Assembly: GCA_033002965.1 (NCBI GenBank)
Contig: JAURVB010002516.1
Span: forward strand, 1-64,000
Direction: 5' to 3'
Source of the DNA: Piper betle
Taxonomy: Eukaryota > Streptophyta > Magnoliopsida > Piperales > Piperaceae
Length of the DNA: 64,000 bases
Of the stretch, positions 25,191 through 36,863 are shown piece after piece (the stretch's first letter is position 1; each line of letters opens with the position of its first letter). The notes below the pieces were generated by a model. It was given only the letters and a program-made list of their open reading frames with translations, did no database searches and was not told where the DNA came from. The position numbers and the translations under genes were made by a program.

Positions 25191-26169
25191 TCCAGTCCGG
25201 TCTTGATCCAAAAAAGCAACTTTTAAATCTTGCGATCAAGAGCAAGAGTCTATGATTAGCTTGTTATTATCTCCACAACCACAATCATCCTTTGTCCACT
25301 TCCTATTCTGAAAGTTCGCATCAAATGAGCAGATTACCAATTCCAACAACAATCCAAAGACAAACAAAAAGGGCAAAGCAAGCACATGCGAGGACTAGCT
25401 AGGAAGGGCCGGCGAAACTAGAATAAAGAACAGTGCAGTAAAAAACTGAGGTTGTTTTGGATCTTTGGAGAAGATCTGCTTGAGAATGCATGGAGGATTG
25501 GAGACTCAGATTATAAGACGAGAGTACTCCTCATCTCTCTACTTTGTATACCGTGCAAGGACATGAATGAGCTCCACACTCCGACTCCTACACAATATTG
25601 TAGCTGTATGCTACAATAATTGATCTGGCAGCTTTCTGATCGCCGCTCTTCTGAAATCTTCGTGTCTCGTATCTGAGCTCCAGACCAACATAGGAAAATT
25701 CTGAATCTCCGTGTCTCATATCCGAGCTTCAGACCAACATAGGAAAATAAACCGGAGTTGCAACTGATCAAGATTTACGTTAGCCTGCCGACAAAGTTCA
25801 TCCTCTTCTAGCTGCTTTATATATGTAATACCTCAGGCCATGAATTAGTGGTGCAACTCCATGTGTCTGGACGTTCCACCACAACTAGTCAAAATTGAAA
25901 CTTTAGAACAGAAAATACTCGAAAATAGAAATATTTGTGCGTATATCACTCGCATATAAAAGCTGATACATCGGATCGGATCATACAATTATATCACAAC
26001 GACCTATATACATACTAGCTGCTCCACCACAAGATGTGCTAGCATAAAATTGCGATTACAATCCAAATTTTTTGGGCAGGAAACAACATGGATCATAAAA
26101 AACGACAACAACAACAACAAGAAGCAATAATAAAACGTAGTGACCAAACCTGGTGTGACGATCGAGAAC

Positions 26170-26478
26170 TTACACCAGTTGGACCATCGGCTCTCGGCGG
26201 TGGACCCGCAAATTTTGAGCGGGGCGAACTTGATCGTGACGGCGGAGGCGGTAAACGATGTAGGCGGCAAGGCTGCAGACTAAGATTAGACCGAGGACGA
26301 CGACGACACAGATGAGCTCCGGACGGTCAGTCGAGCTCCGACCAGCTGGGGCGTGTATGGAGACGAAGAGAAGGACAAGGAAGACAATCCCAAGGGCGAT
26401 CATCCCGGCCACGGTTTTTACTTCCTTGGGCGGGCATCGGGCAGCTGCTCCGCCGGCGTTGGCAGCTTCGGGATCCAT
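26170..26478 (-). CDS. Small protein with two predicted membrane segments, type II copy a (102 aa)
   Basis: ATG at 26478; 102 codons and a stop. It has an Ala/Gly-rich N-terminus (MDPEAANAGGAAARCPPKEV), hydrophobic segment 1 at about residues 24-43 (MIALGIVFLVLLFVSIHA), a polar loop with SSTDRPE, segment 2 at about 55-76 (LICVVVVLGLILVCSLAAY), then a basic tail with RLRRHD. It shares C-x2-K-E-x-K-T-V, IALG, VSI, DRP and LGL with the type I proteins of this window, so the two types are paralogues. The last codons overlap a perfect GTAAGT, so an intron near the 3' end is possible. I know no named family, and the function is unknown. Being open and conserved against copy b supports coding. Confidence 0.6.
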   Translation of the reverse strand: MDPEAANAGGAAARCPPKEVKTVAGMIALGIVFLVLLFVSIHAPAGRSSTDRPELICVVVVLGLILVCSLAAYIVYRLRRHDQVRPAQNLRVHRREPMVQLV

Positions 26479-26593
26479 GTTGTAGTAGCCCTATGCCGGA
26501 GGGTTCAACGTCCCCAAGCTCCGCTTTATGAGATGTTGTATGCTTTATAAGAAACTTCCGCGAAAATTCTCTAATTCTCTAATTACCGTTTCC

Positions 26594-26724
26594 GGGTATT
26601 GAGAACGCCACTCTTGGACGCCTTTAGGGGCGCACAGGAAGGAGAGGAGATGCATATCTTCCTATTTTACCCCCCATTCCTTCTTGTGCATCCCTAACCG
26701 CATCTAAAAGTGGCGTTCCCACCC
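26594..26724. mobile_element. MITE-like element with terminal inverted repeats, about 131 bp
   Basis: The left end GGGTATTGAGAACGCCACT is matched by the complement of the right end (GGGTGGGAACGCCACT), and the similarity continues inward (CTTGGACGC against TTTAGATGC). The flanks on both sides contain CTAATTCTCTAATT, a possible target duplication. No such insert is seen at the related site of type II copy b. The superfamily is not assignable by eye. Confidence 0.6.
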
Positions 26725-28255
26725 AATCCCTAATTCTCTAATTCGTTGCGGTGAATCCTAATTCCCAGACTGCCTCATCCCATCCGGGTAGACCCCTCAG
26801 CTTTTGTCGCTTTCTTCCAGAAACTTCGGTTTACCTTAAATGGGATTTTTGAACCATTTAATTTTTAACAGCTAGTTACATAGCTAAGTACATGTAAACT
26901 TATTCCAGTTCTTATTGGTTTATCTTTGTCCCTCCCTCGGATGTCACAAAATTACAAACTAATAAAAATTTTGTGTCAGTATCTTATAATAACAAAAATA
27001 AGCATATATTAAAATGCCATATGTACAATTTAAAAAAGAGGAAATAAGGAGAGGAAAAAATATCGGTTTACTACTTAATGTGAAAGGGGGGCAAATTCTA
27101 CGTACTAAGAAAGAGATTGAACAAAAAACTTTATTGACTTGTTAATTTTGTAGCCAAATCTGAAGACCAACAATCCATCCAGATGTGCCAGACCTGAAAA
27201 TTTACATATACTCGTGTTCACACGAACAAATTATTAGCAAGCGTACTTTTCATCTAACTTGTACACATCCGATATCTAATAATCTTTGTCAGTTATCAAA
27301 CACATGTTTTTCTGATCAAGAATCATACTAAGATTCTGAATTACATTACAAGTAATAGTACTGCTGGAAACATATAGTCTCATTTTACAATGCTCTATGT
27401 TACAAACACAGGCAAATTATAATTAATCTGTTGAGTTGGTTACTACAAGATCATCTCAGCTTCTGCTTTTGCATGGAGTTACGACATAGATGGAATATCG
27501 TCGATATATATACAAGCTTCATTAGCATAAGCAGAAGCCAGACATTGTATCATATAACCGCAAACTTGCATGCATATTGTATTTACCCATTAAAAATCAT
27601 ACTCTTCATCTAATTGCCCACGTTGAAATCAAATTCAGCCTCAGAGCATACAATCTTATGATCTTTACTGGACATCAACTTAATCAAAGATATACTAAGA
27701 AATAAGAAATCCTCCATCCCATGCAAGCCGAAATGTATATCACAAACAAAAAAATTACGATCTCCAGGAGAAACTTGCGTATATACTGGTATATACTCTT
27801 AATTCCCTCTGAAGCTTGTATAGACTGGTATTCATGTGTATGAACTCTACTTCCAACTTGCGAAAAACAGATGAGGTTATTCACTTTGATCTCTAATATT
27901 GGATATTATCAAGCATGCGTGATCCACAAACTGGGAAATAAAGATCATGATACTGGGACTTGATGCTATATTATTTAGGTCATCCAAGAAAAGCTCAACA
28001 ATAGTAATGAGAATCCAAAATGAGACAAACACTATTGCTGATGTTTTCTCATATGCGTTTGTTCTTTTCCTGATCTCGTGATGTCAAATGCATTGTAATT
28101 TGTCACCCTAGCATTTTGAATTGAAGCATGCTCTGATCTTTCTAAACAGTGTTTGTCCTTCTCTTTAGTATTCTGTTACATATTTGTTCTTGCATGCAAA
28201 TGCAAACTGTCTTCAAAAGCTAGTGTTTTAGCAATCTTTTCCTTCTTTTTTCTAG

Positions 28256-28529
28256 CTATATTCTTAATCTCAAGCTAGCAACTAGCGGTTGCGCAAGAGT
28301 ACGAAGCGCCGTCCACGGATTGACTCTTTTGGACAGTGACGAATACACGAGCAGATTAGGAGGTGGAGGAGAGGAGGGATGACGATGAAGGCATGCATAG
28401 ATGACACCGGGGCTAAGCTTCTCATAGTTCACGACGTTAAACAAGTTGTATCCTAGGTACATCGCAGCGCGGGAAGTAGGAGACAACTATAAGTAGCTTC
28501 CGGTTAAAACTCTCGATGTCGATGTCCAT
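28256..28529 (-). pseudogene. Unrecognised 91-codon reading frame, type II copy a (frameshifted)
   Basis: The ATG at 28529 gives MDIDIESFNRKLLIVVSYFP, after which a 2-bp deletion relative to copy b shifts the frame. The other frame then continues AAMYLGYNLFNVVNYEKLS and ends at 28256. Copy b (from 33249) reads through the deletion site but has a TAG for Tyr and a 47-bp deletion. The ancestral frame would be about 91 codons with one hydrophobic stretch near its start. The function is unknown. Confidence 0.4.
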
Positions 28530-29275
28530 GGCGCCATGCCGGCATGGTCCAAGAACACTGTTGGAAGAGAGTTGGTTTCAGTTGGCGCCGGAGAAGAAAG
28601 ATGGGCATGGTATGGGCTTCCTAAGTTTTGCACTACGTATATGATGCGTTCTACGTGGGCTCTTTGATCCAAAGCAGTGGGCTTTTGCTTCCCACACCAT
28701 ATCCGGACAATATGATTTTGCCGGCGTCTCTATTTCATCTAATTTCTGGAGACAATCCTCATCTAAACTCCTACGTTTTATTTTCGCCGGAAATGACATA
28801 ATTATTGCTTCTTCTTCTATTTTTTTGATAAGTAGAACTAATTATTGTTATCACTCTCGTGCTTGACTCGTAGACCTATAAGTTAATCCGCTCTTTGTTC
28901 CTTAGCGGCATTGGAATAAACACTGGATTTTATATTATGTGAAAAGCTAGTGATAGTTTTAGGGATAGTATTGATAAGGTAAGGATTTTGACGTAGCTAT
29001 ATATATATATATAACGTAACTTCCATAATTATAAAAAATAATTTTATAAATAAAACATCATTAACCGGCATAAAAAAAGATCAAACATCAATAATTCTAA
29101 ACACAAGTTTTCAAGTTATTCTAACGTACATGATACGAGAGACTCATATTTATTTCTTGTCAAAATACAATGAAAATTCCATTCACACCAGCATGAATAG
29201 GATTCTTTTCCCTGAGCATACTTCAATTTATAATCATGATGACTCCATATTTTGTATAGTACTCTTTTTCTCTGA

Positions 29276-30346
29276 GCATACTCTTTTTTTCGCTTTTTTC
29301 TTTTTTTGATTGGCGTCGCCCATTGTAGAAATTGAATGTTCATTGTTTTGTAATTAATCTCATATCATTAATGTAATGGAGTTGTTTCTACGTTCATAAC
29401 GTTGAAGTTTATGTAGCTTTTTGGTTTACGTTCTCGTAATCCAACTCAGTGGAGATTTTTTAAAATCTTTTTGCAATTAAAAGAATGGGTTTGAAATTCA
29501 CAGTCGCCTCCAGCAGCCAAATCTTCGATTCCAGAATGGAGTTTAACATGGTTTGCATGAGAGTTGCCGCAGCCCGCAGGAACTTAGGCAGTGGCCTTTG
29601 CCATACGCTTTGTTTGAGGGATATAGTACCAGCGCAGCATAATTGCTGCTACCGGGGAACAGAGATGACACTGATCAGCCGTGGTCCCAAAGAACATCCG
29701 AACAGGTCAATTTTTGCTATAGTAGTCGATCGGTACGACGCCAGCAATTAAGGGTACGAAAGTTTGGGTGGCCTTTGTAAAGTGGAGTTCCAAATCTAGC
29801 CCCGCAGGGAAGGAGGGTAAAGCCTTGGTCTGCATTTAAAGTTAAATGTTGACGCCTTGGTGGGTGAAGAAATGTGCTGAACCTGGACAATAATTTGATG
29901 TGGCTTAATTGCCACCAAAGCGTGGGGAGTTCTCGTAGGGAAAAAGCCGTGGTGCGGAAAGTATTATCCAAATGTACCCAACAAACTCAATCTCACTTTG
30001 AATGGAGAAATTTTTAGTCACTTTGCAACAGTTGCGCCTCCACATATGCTTAGGTTATTTTAAGCTTAATAAATAAATTAATTTTACAGAAAATTACTGT
30101 TTTATATTTTTATTCTTTAATTAAGCTTATAATAATCAGAATGTGTGTAGGAGCGAAGAGAATCTATTACCCGGGCGTGTAACTAAAAATTTTCGTTTGA
30201 GAGGGCAAGGAGGTTGTCGGGGATGTAGACGCACTTGTACGATTCCCTAAATTACTGTTTCAACTAGATGAACTCGTCAAGCTAGAACGGCGAGTAAATC
30301 TCTAAAGCCAAAAGGGATTGCTTTATATTCCGTTTACATCGGTTTT
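29276..30346. other. Spacer between the two type II cassettes
   Basis: Mostly AT-rich. A patch at about 29490-29990 has clearly higher GC and different word use (for example CGATCGGTACGACGCCAGC and CTAGCCCCGCAGGGAAGG), with 80-90-codon open frames on both strands. It has no copy elsewhere in the window. Confidence 0.45.
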
Positions 30347-30998
30347 GATCCAAAATCGCAACTTTTAAATCTTTGCGATCGAAAGCAAGGGTCTATGATT
30401 AGCTTGTTATTATCTCCACAACCACAATCATCCTTTGCTGTTCAGTTTCAGTGCGTCTTCGCCGTCCACTTCCTATTCTGAAAGTTCGCATCAAATCAGC
30501 AGATTACCAATTCCAACAACAATCCAAAGACAAACAGTAAGGGCAAGGCAAGCATGTGCAAGGACTAGCTAGGAAGGGCCGAAGAAGAAACCAGAATAAT
30601 GAACAGTGCAGGAAAAAACTGAGGTTGTTTTGGCCCTTTGAGAAGATCTGCATGAGACTGCACGGACGATTGGAGACTCATAGATTGTAATTTGTATACC
30701 GTGAAGGCCATGAGTTAGCTCCACACTCCGACTCGTACACAATATTGTAGCTGATAAGAAATATTTGTGCGTATATCAGTCGTATATAAAAGCTGATACA
30801 TCGGATCGGATCATACAATTATATCACAACGATCTATATATATACTAGCTGCTCCACCACAAGATGTGCTAGCATAAAATTGACGATTACAATCCAAATT
30901 TTTGGGCAGGAAACAACATGGATCATAAAAGACGCGACAACAACAAGAAGAAGTAATAATAAAACGTAATGGCCAAACCTGGTGTGACGATCGAGAAC

Positions 30999-31307
30999 TT
31001 ACACCAGTTGGACCATCGGCTCTCGGCGGTGGACCCGCAAATTATGAGCGGGGCGAACTTGATCGTGACGGCGGAGGTGGTAAACGATGTAGGCGGCAAG
31101 GCTGCAGACTAAGATTAGACCGAGGACGACGACGACACAGATGAGCTCCAGACGGTCAGTCGAGCTCCGACCAGCTGGGGCGTGTATTGAGACGAAGAGA
31201 AGGACAAGGAAGACAGTCCCAAGGGCGATCATCCCGGCAACGGCTTTTACTTCCTTAGGCGGGCATCGGGCAGCTGCTCCGCCGGTGGGGGCGGCTTCGG
31301 CGTTCAT
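30999..31307 (-). CDS. Small protein with two predicted membrane segments, type II copy b (102 aa)
   Basis: ATG at 31307 (MNAEAAPTGGAAARCPPKEV); the same length and layout as the 26170-26478 copy: Ala/Gly-rich N-terminus, hydrophobic segments at about residues 24-43 and 55-76 around a SSTDRLE loop, and a basic tail. Roughly ten residues differ and there is no frameshift or stop, so the frame has been kept open through divergence. The region upstream of the ATG is tandemly repeated, so this copy has an altered promoter region. A GTAAGT sits at the stop as in copy a. The function is unknown. Confidence 0.6.
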   Translation of the reverse strand: MNAEAAPTGGAAARCPPKEVKAVAGMIALGTVFLVLLFVSIHAPAGRSSTDRLELICVVVVLGLILVCSLAAYIVYHLRRHDQVRPAHNLRVHRREPMVQLV

Positions 31308-31330
31308 GCTATATGTTGTTGTATCCTGAG

Positions 31331-32560
31331 CAGGCAGTTTCAACGTTAAGCTCTGTATTATGTCTATATCCTTTTGTAACTCCGTTAATTGGTGTATTTC
31401 CACGAAACTTCTCTGGATTTCCGAAAGGTTAGTGCTATTTGGGAACTAAGCGCACCCTCCAAGTTCAACCAACAAGCCACGTCATTTTTACCGGGTATTA
31501 ATTAAAAATATATTTTAGCTAAGTTTTAACTCATTTTCCTTTGGAGCTTCTGCGGGAGAGATAGCTTCCATTATTGGTGCCGGCGACCTTCAGAATGAAA
31601 CGCGTGTCCTTCATCTTCAGCTGCTCCATTGTATAATCCCGGCGACTTACAGCGTGAAAGGTATCGTGGCCGGTGGTATGTGCATGAAGCTGGTCGAATA
31701 CACAGGCAGTTTCAACGTTAAGCTCTGTATTATGTCTGTATCCTTTTGTAACTCCGTTAATTGGTGTATTTCCACGAAGCTTCTCTGTATTTCCAAAAGG
31801 TTGTGCTATTTGGGAACTAAGCGCACCCTCCAAGTTCAACCCACAAGCCACGTCATTTCTTACTGGGTATTAATTAAAAATATATTTTACTAAGTTTTAA
31901 CTCATTTTCTTTTGGAGGTTCTGCGGGAGAGATAGCATCCTTTATCGGTGCCGGCGACCTCCAGCATGAAACGCGTCCTTCTCATCTGCAGCTGCTCCAA
32001 TGTATAATCCCGGCAACTTCCAGAGTGAAAGGCATCGTGGATGGTGGTGAGTGAATGAAGCTGGTCGAATACTTGCCATTGGAAGGCATGAGGTTGAGAT
32101 CACGGCCGTTGCGGGAGTGTGGGAGGCCGTCGCAGTGAAGGCTAAAGAGGATGAGGGCGATGGTGAGCTAGCGGTTGTAAATGGCGACTTACGCTTTTCC
32201 TTGGGCCTTAAGAAAATCATAGAAAAAATCTCTAAATCTTGCTCGAATACTAACGTACAATTATTGTTCACCGACGAACAACCATAAGACCGATGTCTAT
32301 AACCATCTATTTAAATAAAGTAAAAAATCATACTCTTTCTATCTACACGATTTTCACCGTGTGATTAAGAACTCTATCTCCCTGAGCGATTCAACGTTAA
32401 GATCTGTATTATGTCTATATCCTTTTATAACTCCGTTAATTGGTTGTTTTTCCACGAAACTTCTCTGTACTTCCGAATGGTTAGTGCTATTTGGGAACTA
32501 AGCGCACCCTCCATGTTCAACCCACAAGCCACGTCATTTCTTCTAATTCGGGTAGACCCC
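31331..32560. repeat. Partial tandem duplications upstream of type II copy b
   Basis: A block starting TTCAACGTTAAG(C/A)TCTGTATTATG occurs at about 31338, 31709 and 32391. Each is followed by CTCCGTTAATTGG, TTTCCACGAA and GGGAACTAAGCGCACCCTCC. The first two units are about 371 bp and include a shared CTTCAGCTGCTCCA-like segment. The third lies about 680 bp further on and is partial. Confidence 0.75.
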
Positions 32561-33089
32561 TCAGCTTTCGTCGATTCCTTCCTGAAACTGCGGTTACCTT
32601 AAATGGGATTTTTGAACCATTTAACTTTTAACAGCTAGTTACATAGCTAATTACATGTAAACTTATTCAAGTTCTTATTGATTTATCTTTGTCCCTCCCT
32701 CAGATGTCACAAAATTACAAACTAATAAAAATTTTGTGCCAATATCTTATAATAACAAAAAACTAAGCATATATTAAACTGCCATATGTACAATTAAAAA
32801 AGAGGAAATAAGGAGAGGAAAAATATATCGGTGTACTACTTAATTGTGAAGGAGGGGGGGGGGATTCTACTTACTAAGAAAGAGATTGAACAAAAAAATT
32901 ATGAATCACTTTATTGACTTGTTAATTTTGTAGCAAAATCTGAAGACCAACAATCCATCCAGATGTGCCAGACCTGAAAATTTTACAGATACTCGTTTTC
33001 TCACGAACAAATTATTAGCAAGCGTACTTTTTATCCAACTTGTACACATCCGATATCAATTTATTAGAGGCGCCGTCCATGGATTGACT

Positions 33090-33249
33090 CTTTTCGACAG
33101 TGACGAATACACGAGCAGATTAGGAGGGTGCTAAGCTTCTCATAGTTCACGGTGTTAAACACGTTCTATCCGAGGTACATCGCGGCAAGCGGGAAGTAAG
33201 AGACAACTATGAGTAGCTTCCGGGCAAAACTCTCGATGTCGACGTCCAT
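33090..33249 (-). pseudogene. Unrecognised 91-codon reading frame, type II copy b (stop and deletion)
   Basis: ATG at 33249 (MDVDIESFARKLLIVVSYFP), continuing LAAMYLG, then a TAG where copy a has Tyr, and further on VNYEKLS followed by a 47-bp deletion. Compare 28256-28529. The lesions differ from those of copy a. Confidence 0.4.
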
Positions 33250-34074
33250 GGCGCCTGCCGGCACGGTCCAAGAACAGTGTTGGAAGGGAGATGGTTTGAG
33301 TTGGCGTCGGAGAAGAAAGATGGACATGGTATGGGCTTCCTAAGTCTTGTTCTACGTACACGATGTGTTCTACGTGGGCTCTTTGATCCAAAGCAGTGGG
33401 CTTTTGCGTCCTACACCATATCCTGACAATATGATTTTGCTTCGGCGTCTCTATTCCATCTAATTTCTGGAGACAATCCTCATCTAAACTCCTACGCTTT
33501 TATTTTCGCCGGATATGACGTAATTACTGCTTCTTCTTCTTCTTTTTTTGATAAGTAGAATTAATTATTGTTATCAGTCTCATGCCTTGGACTCGTAGAC
33601 CTCTCTTTGTTCCGTAACGGCAGTGGAATAACACGGGGACTGCGGATAGGTGGGTTGAGCGCATGGATGGGTACTCGGTCGACGCAGGGGCGCACGTGAG
33701 TAGTTGGGGGGGGGCTTGGTAGAGGATACGTCCAATTCGCGATCCAACGGCTCAAGGATTGTGCATGATCGCCATCCCTCGCAGTGATCATAGTATTTAT
33801 CATATATATATATATATATAATGTAACTTCCATAATTATAAAAATAAGTCTATAAATAAAACATCATTAGCCGGCATAAAAAGATCAAACATCAATAATT
33901 CTAAATACAAGTTTTCAAGTTATTCTAACGTACATGATACGAGAGACTCATATTTATTTCTTGTCAAAATACAAGGAAAATTCCATTCACGCCAGCATGA
34001 ATAGGTTTGTTTTCTCTGAGCGTACTTCAATTTATATTCATGATGACTCCCCATTTTGTATAGTACTCTTTTTC

Positions 34075-35504
34075 ATCCGCGCATCAATATTATTAAGATT
34101 AAGGAAATATGTAGCTAAAAATATCATACGCATGAATGACATGGGTGATGCTGCAGATCTCAAACAGATGATTCCTGCATTATCATCAGAAATCTTAATA
34201 TTACTATGGTCACTATCTCAACATAAAAGATGCACAATCTGATCTTACATATAATCAGATCAAGATTAGCATGTTGTTTTTTCTTTTCGAAGCAAGAACA
34301 TGTTTAACACAATGTAGGCATGAAAATTTATGGGTAATACTTTTTCTTTTTTAGTTCAAATTTACTTGTGAGGGTCTGTTTGGTTGACATGAATATAGTG
34401 TAAAGAGATACCAAATTTTGAAATAGTTAACCTTATAAAAATAACTATATTTAATATATATATATATATTAAAATATCAGTAAGTTAATTATCTTGTATA
34501 CAAATTAAATATGATTACATAGAAGAAAACACAAAATAATCATGATTACCTTATATGACCTACTTATGTATTCTCTAATGAACAAAATTAAAAACTTTCC
34601 CATTTTTTTTCTTATCTCAATAGGTTAGAGATAAGAAAAGAGGGATTTTCTCTGCCATCAAAGAGCATACAAGTGGGCGAGATACGGTAATCATGATTAT
34701 TTTGAATACAAAACAGGCTAAAGTATTAATTTTTAGAATATATTGTATATTCTTAATTTGAGTAAGTTGATCATTTAAAATTTATATAATTTATATTTCT
34801 TTTATGCTAACCTAACGGAGCTGATGGCTATTTTGGATGACATGAAAAGTAATGTAAATAACATAAAAATTCTAAAATAGTTAACCTCACAAAAAGTAGA
34901 TATATTTAATACATTTTATATATAAAGTAATATTATCTATTTGTGTACAAATTAAGTATGATTACATCTAAGTAAAGGTATAAAATAATAATGATTGCTT
35001 CTATGCACATCACTCGTGTGCTCTGTTTATTGTGTAAAAACTCATAACTCGGTCTCGAGCTTGGCATAGTCATGGAATAAAATCAACTCCAACCTATTCG
35101 AAGTCATTTTTATTAAATTTATGACTATGTAAATAAAAAAAACCTATTCGAAGTCATTTTTATTAAATTTATGACTATGTAAATAAAAAAATTATATGTA
35201 ATTAATATATATTGATTTTTTGACACTTGAAATTAATAAGTACATAGTTTACATTGCTTTAAAATATTGATTTAGCTCATCTAAAATAAAAAAAATAACA
35301 TGGTTTATAACTTTTATGACATAACTCAGGGAATTGATTACTAAACCAGTCACTATGGAGTTTGGACTGGGTAAATAATGGGGTCGAATCTACTTAAGGG
35401 GTTTTTGGAGTTAAAAAGAAGTTTTAAATTTATAATTCTCTCGTGCACCACTTAATTTTCCTCGTTTTTCTTATTTTAAATAACTGTAGATAAATTACTT
35501 CTTA
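34075..35504. other. AT-rich spacer with repeated and MITE-like sequence
   Basis: No gene is supported. It contains two diverged copies of a block of about 155 bp (34395-34550 and 34845-35000; shared AAATAGTTAACCT and TGTATACAAATTAA-type words). Each is preceded by a TTTGGWTGACATGAA word, which suggests fragments of one transposon family. It also holds the 50-bp tandem repeat listed separately. Confidence 0.5.
35091..35190. repeat. Perfect tandem duplication, 2 x 50 bp
   Basis: 35091-35140 and 35141-35190 are identical, beginning AACCTATTCGAAGTC and ending AAATAAAAAA. Confidence 0.97.
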
Positions 35505-36863
35505 TGCACAATAAAATATAATCATACAAGGTCAACCATTTTGTTGACTAACAAACCAAACTCATCACAAGCAATCAATAATGTACATAATAATATTATA
35601 ATAAAACGTCATGCGGAAGCATAATTATTAACTTCATGGATTAATTGGGCAAATATCATAATAAATCATGCGACACTTAATAGTCCAATAATGGTAGTAC
35701 TTAACCCATAATTTAATTGTATTAAAATTTAATTGACTAATATTTCATGTCAAAATGTTTTATTACATGAGACAAAAAATTAATTTTTAATCAGTTGTTA
35801 ACTTACAATGGACTTATTATATTATATAAACTAATAATAAATGTATATCCATTTTATTAATTTTGAACTATATCACATGACTAACAAAATTTAATTGAAC
35901 TATAAGATATAAATTTAAGCTAGTCCAATTGAACAAATTAAAGTCAAGTTTATTTCATAACATAATATCCAGGAAACCTTACTTGATCTTAAAATATATT
36001 CAACCTTTTATTAATATTTTCACTCAATATGATTTTTGTTGGGATTTTAAAAGAATTCTATTCCATATTTGATATATTAGTACAACTTCTGATCCTTAAC
36101 AAGGCATAACTGCAAAAGGAAGCGTCTTCATAATACGACCGTGCAAGAAATTTTTTTATTGACATTAATAATGGGTTATATACCTAGAAATAACAATGCC
36201 CGTACAAAAATAACCCACAGACATGTTATTCACCGATATTCTCTATGGTCCAGAAACTAGTGATAAAATAAAATTCTAAGTCATGTATGGTCTATCATGG
36301 CTTATACAATGATACCGGTAATACTAGATTATAATCATGCACGATCACTGATAACAAGAAATTAGTAAATAAACATTCACGGATTAGAAATTGGTACGAG
36401 TGTAGTTCACCTGTGAAATCTTTCATTTCTATAAAAATTTTTTTTAGTAAAATTTTATCTTTGATGACGAGGAAAACGTCGCTTGAAAGTAATATTATAT
36501 TTATAATCTCCGTATTTGGGTCTTTTATTATAATGACCATCTTTTTTATTATAATAAATAACCTAATTAGCGGTTAGAGTATTGGCAGAAGTCTTTTGTT
36601 CAAACTAAATAATAGGTTCAACTTATTAGATACATAGAATATTAATTAAAATATATTGGCTCTTATGATTTAAAAACAGAAAAACTATTCCTTTTCTATG
36701 CTTCTCTTCAATCACTTGAGAGATTAAGTCTTTGATCGTACGATCAAAATATGAGAAGATAAGAAGAAGACAGTTTCTAACTTTATCCGAATAGATGGTT
36801 AGAGACGTCTAATTGCTATCCCTTAAATATAATAAAATTGGGAACAATAATATAAATTATCTT

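Larger units (their letters stand above)
23548..25200 (-). repeat. Type I cassette, copy A (with internal deletion)
   Basis: Collinear with 35942-37912 (copy B) and 42062-43726 (copy C). It carries a decayed 117-codon reading frame and the 3'-truncated two-membrane-segment frame. Relative to B, about 270 bp are missing at 25013-25020, and the block ends in a junction with the type II cassette near 25200. Confidence 0.75.
25203..29275 (-). repeat. Type II cassette, copy a
   Basis: Collinear with 30347-34074 (copy b). The shared stretches are 25203-26500, 26810-27273 and 28305-29275. Copy b lacks about 1.03 kb equivalent to 27274-28305 and carries extra tandem copies of part of the region upstream of its membrane-protein gene. 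The cassette contains the type II membrane-protein frame and a decayed 91-codon frame. Confidence 0.8.
30347..34074 (-). repeat. Type II cassette, copy b
   Basis: The second copy of the block at 25203-29275. The membrane-protein frame is retained and a 1.03-kb deletion replaces the region corresponding to 27274-28305. Partial tandem duplication upstream of the gene lengthens 31331-32560. Confidence 0.8.

Noticed and set aside
32051..32287. 78-codon plus frame with a protein-like middle
   Set aside because: The opposite strand is open over the same stretch, there is no match to a known family and no second copy to test conservation.
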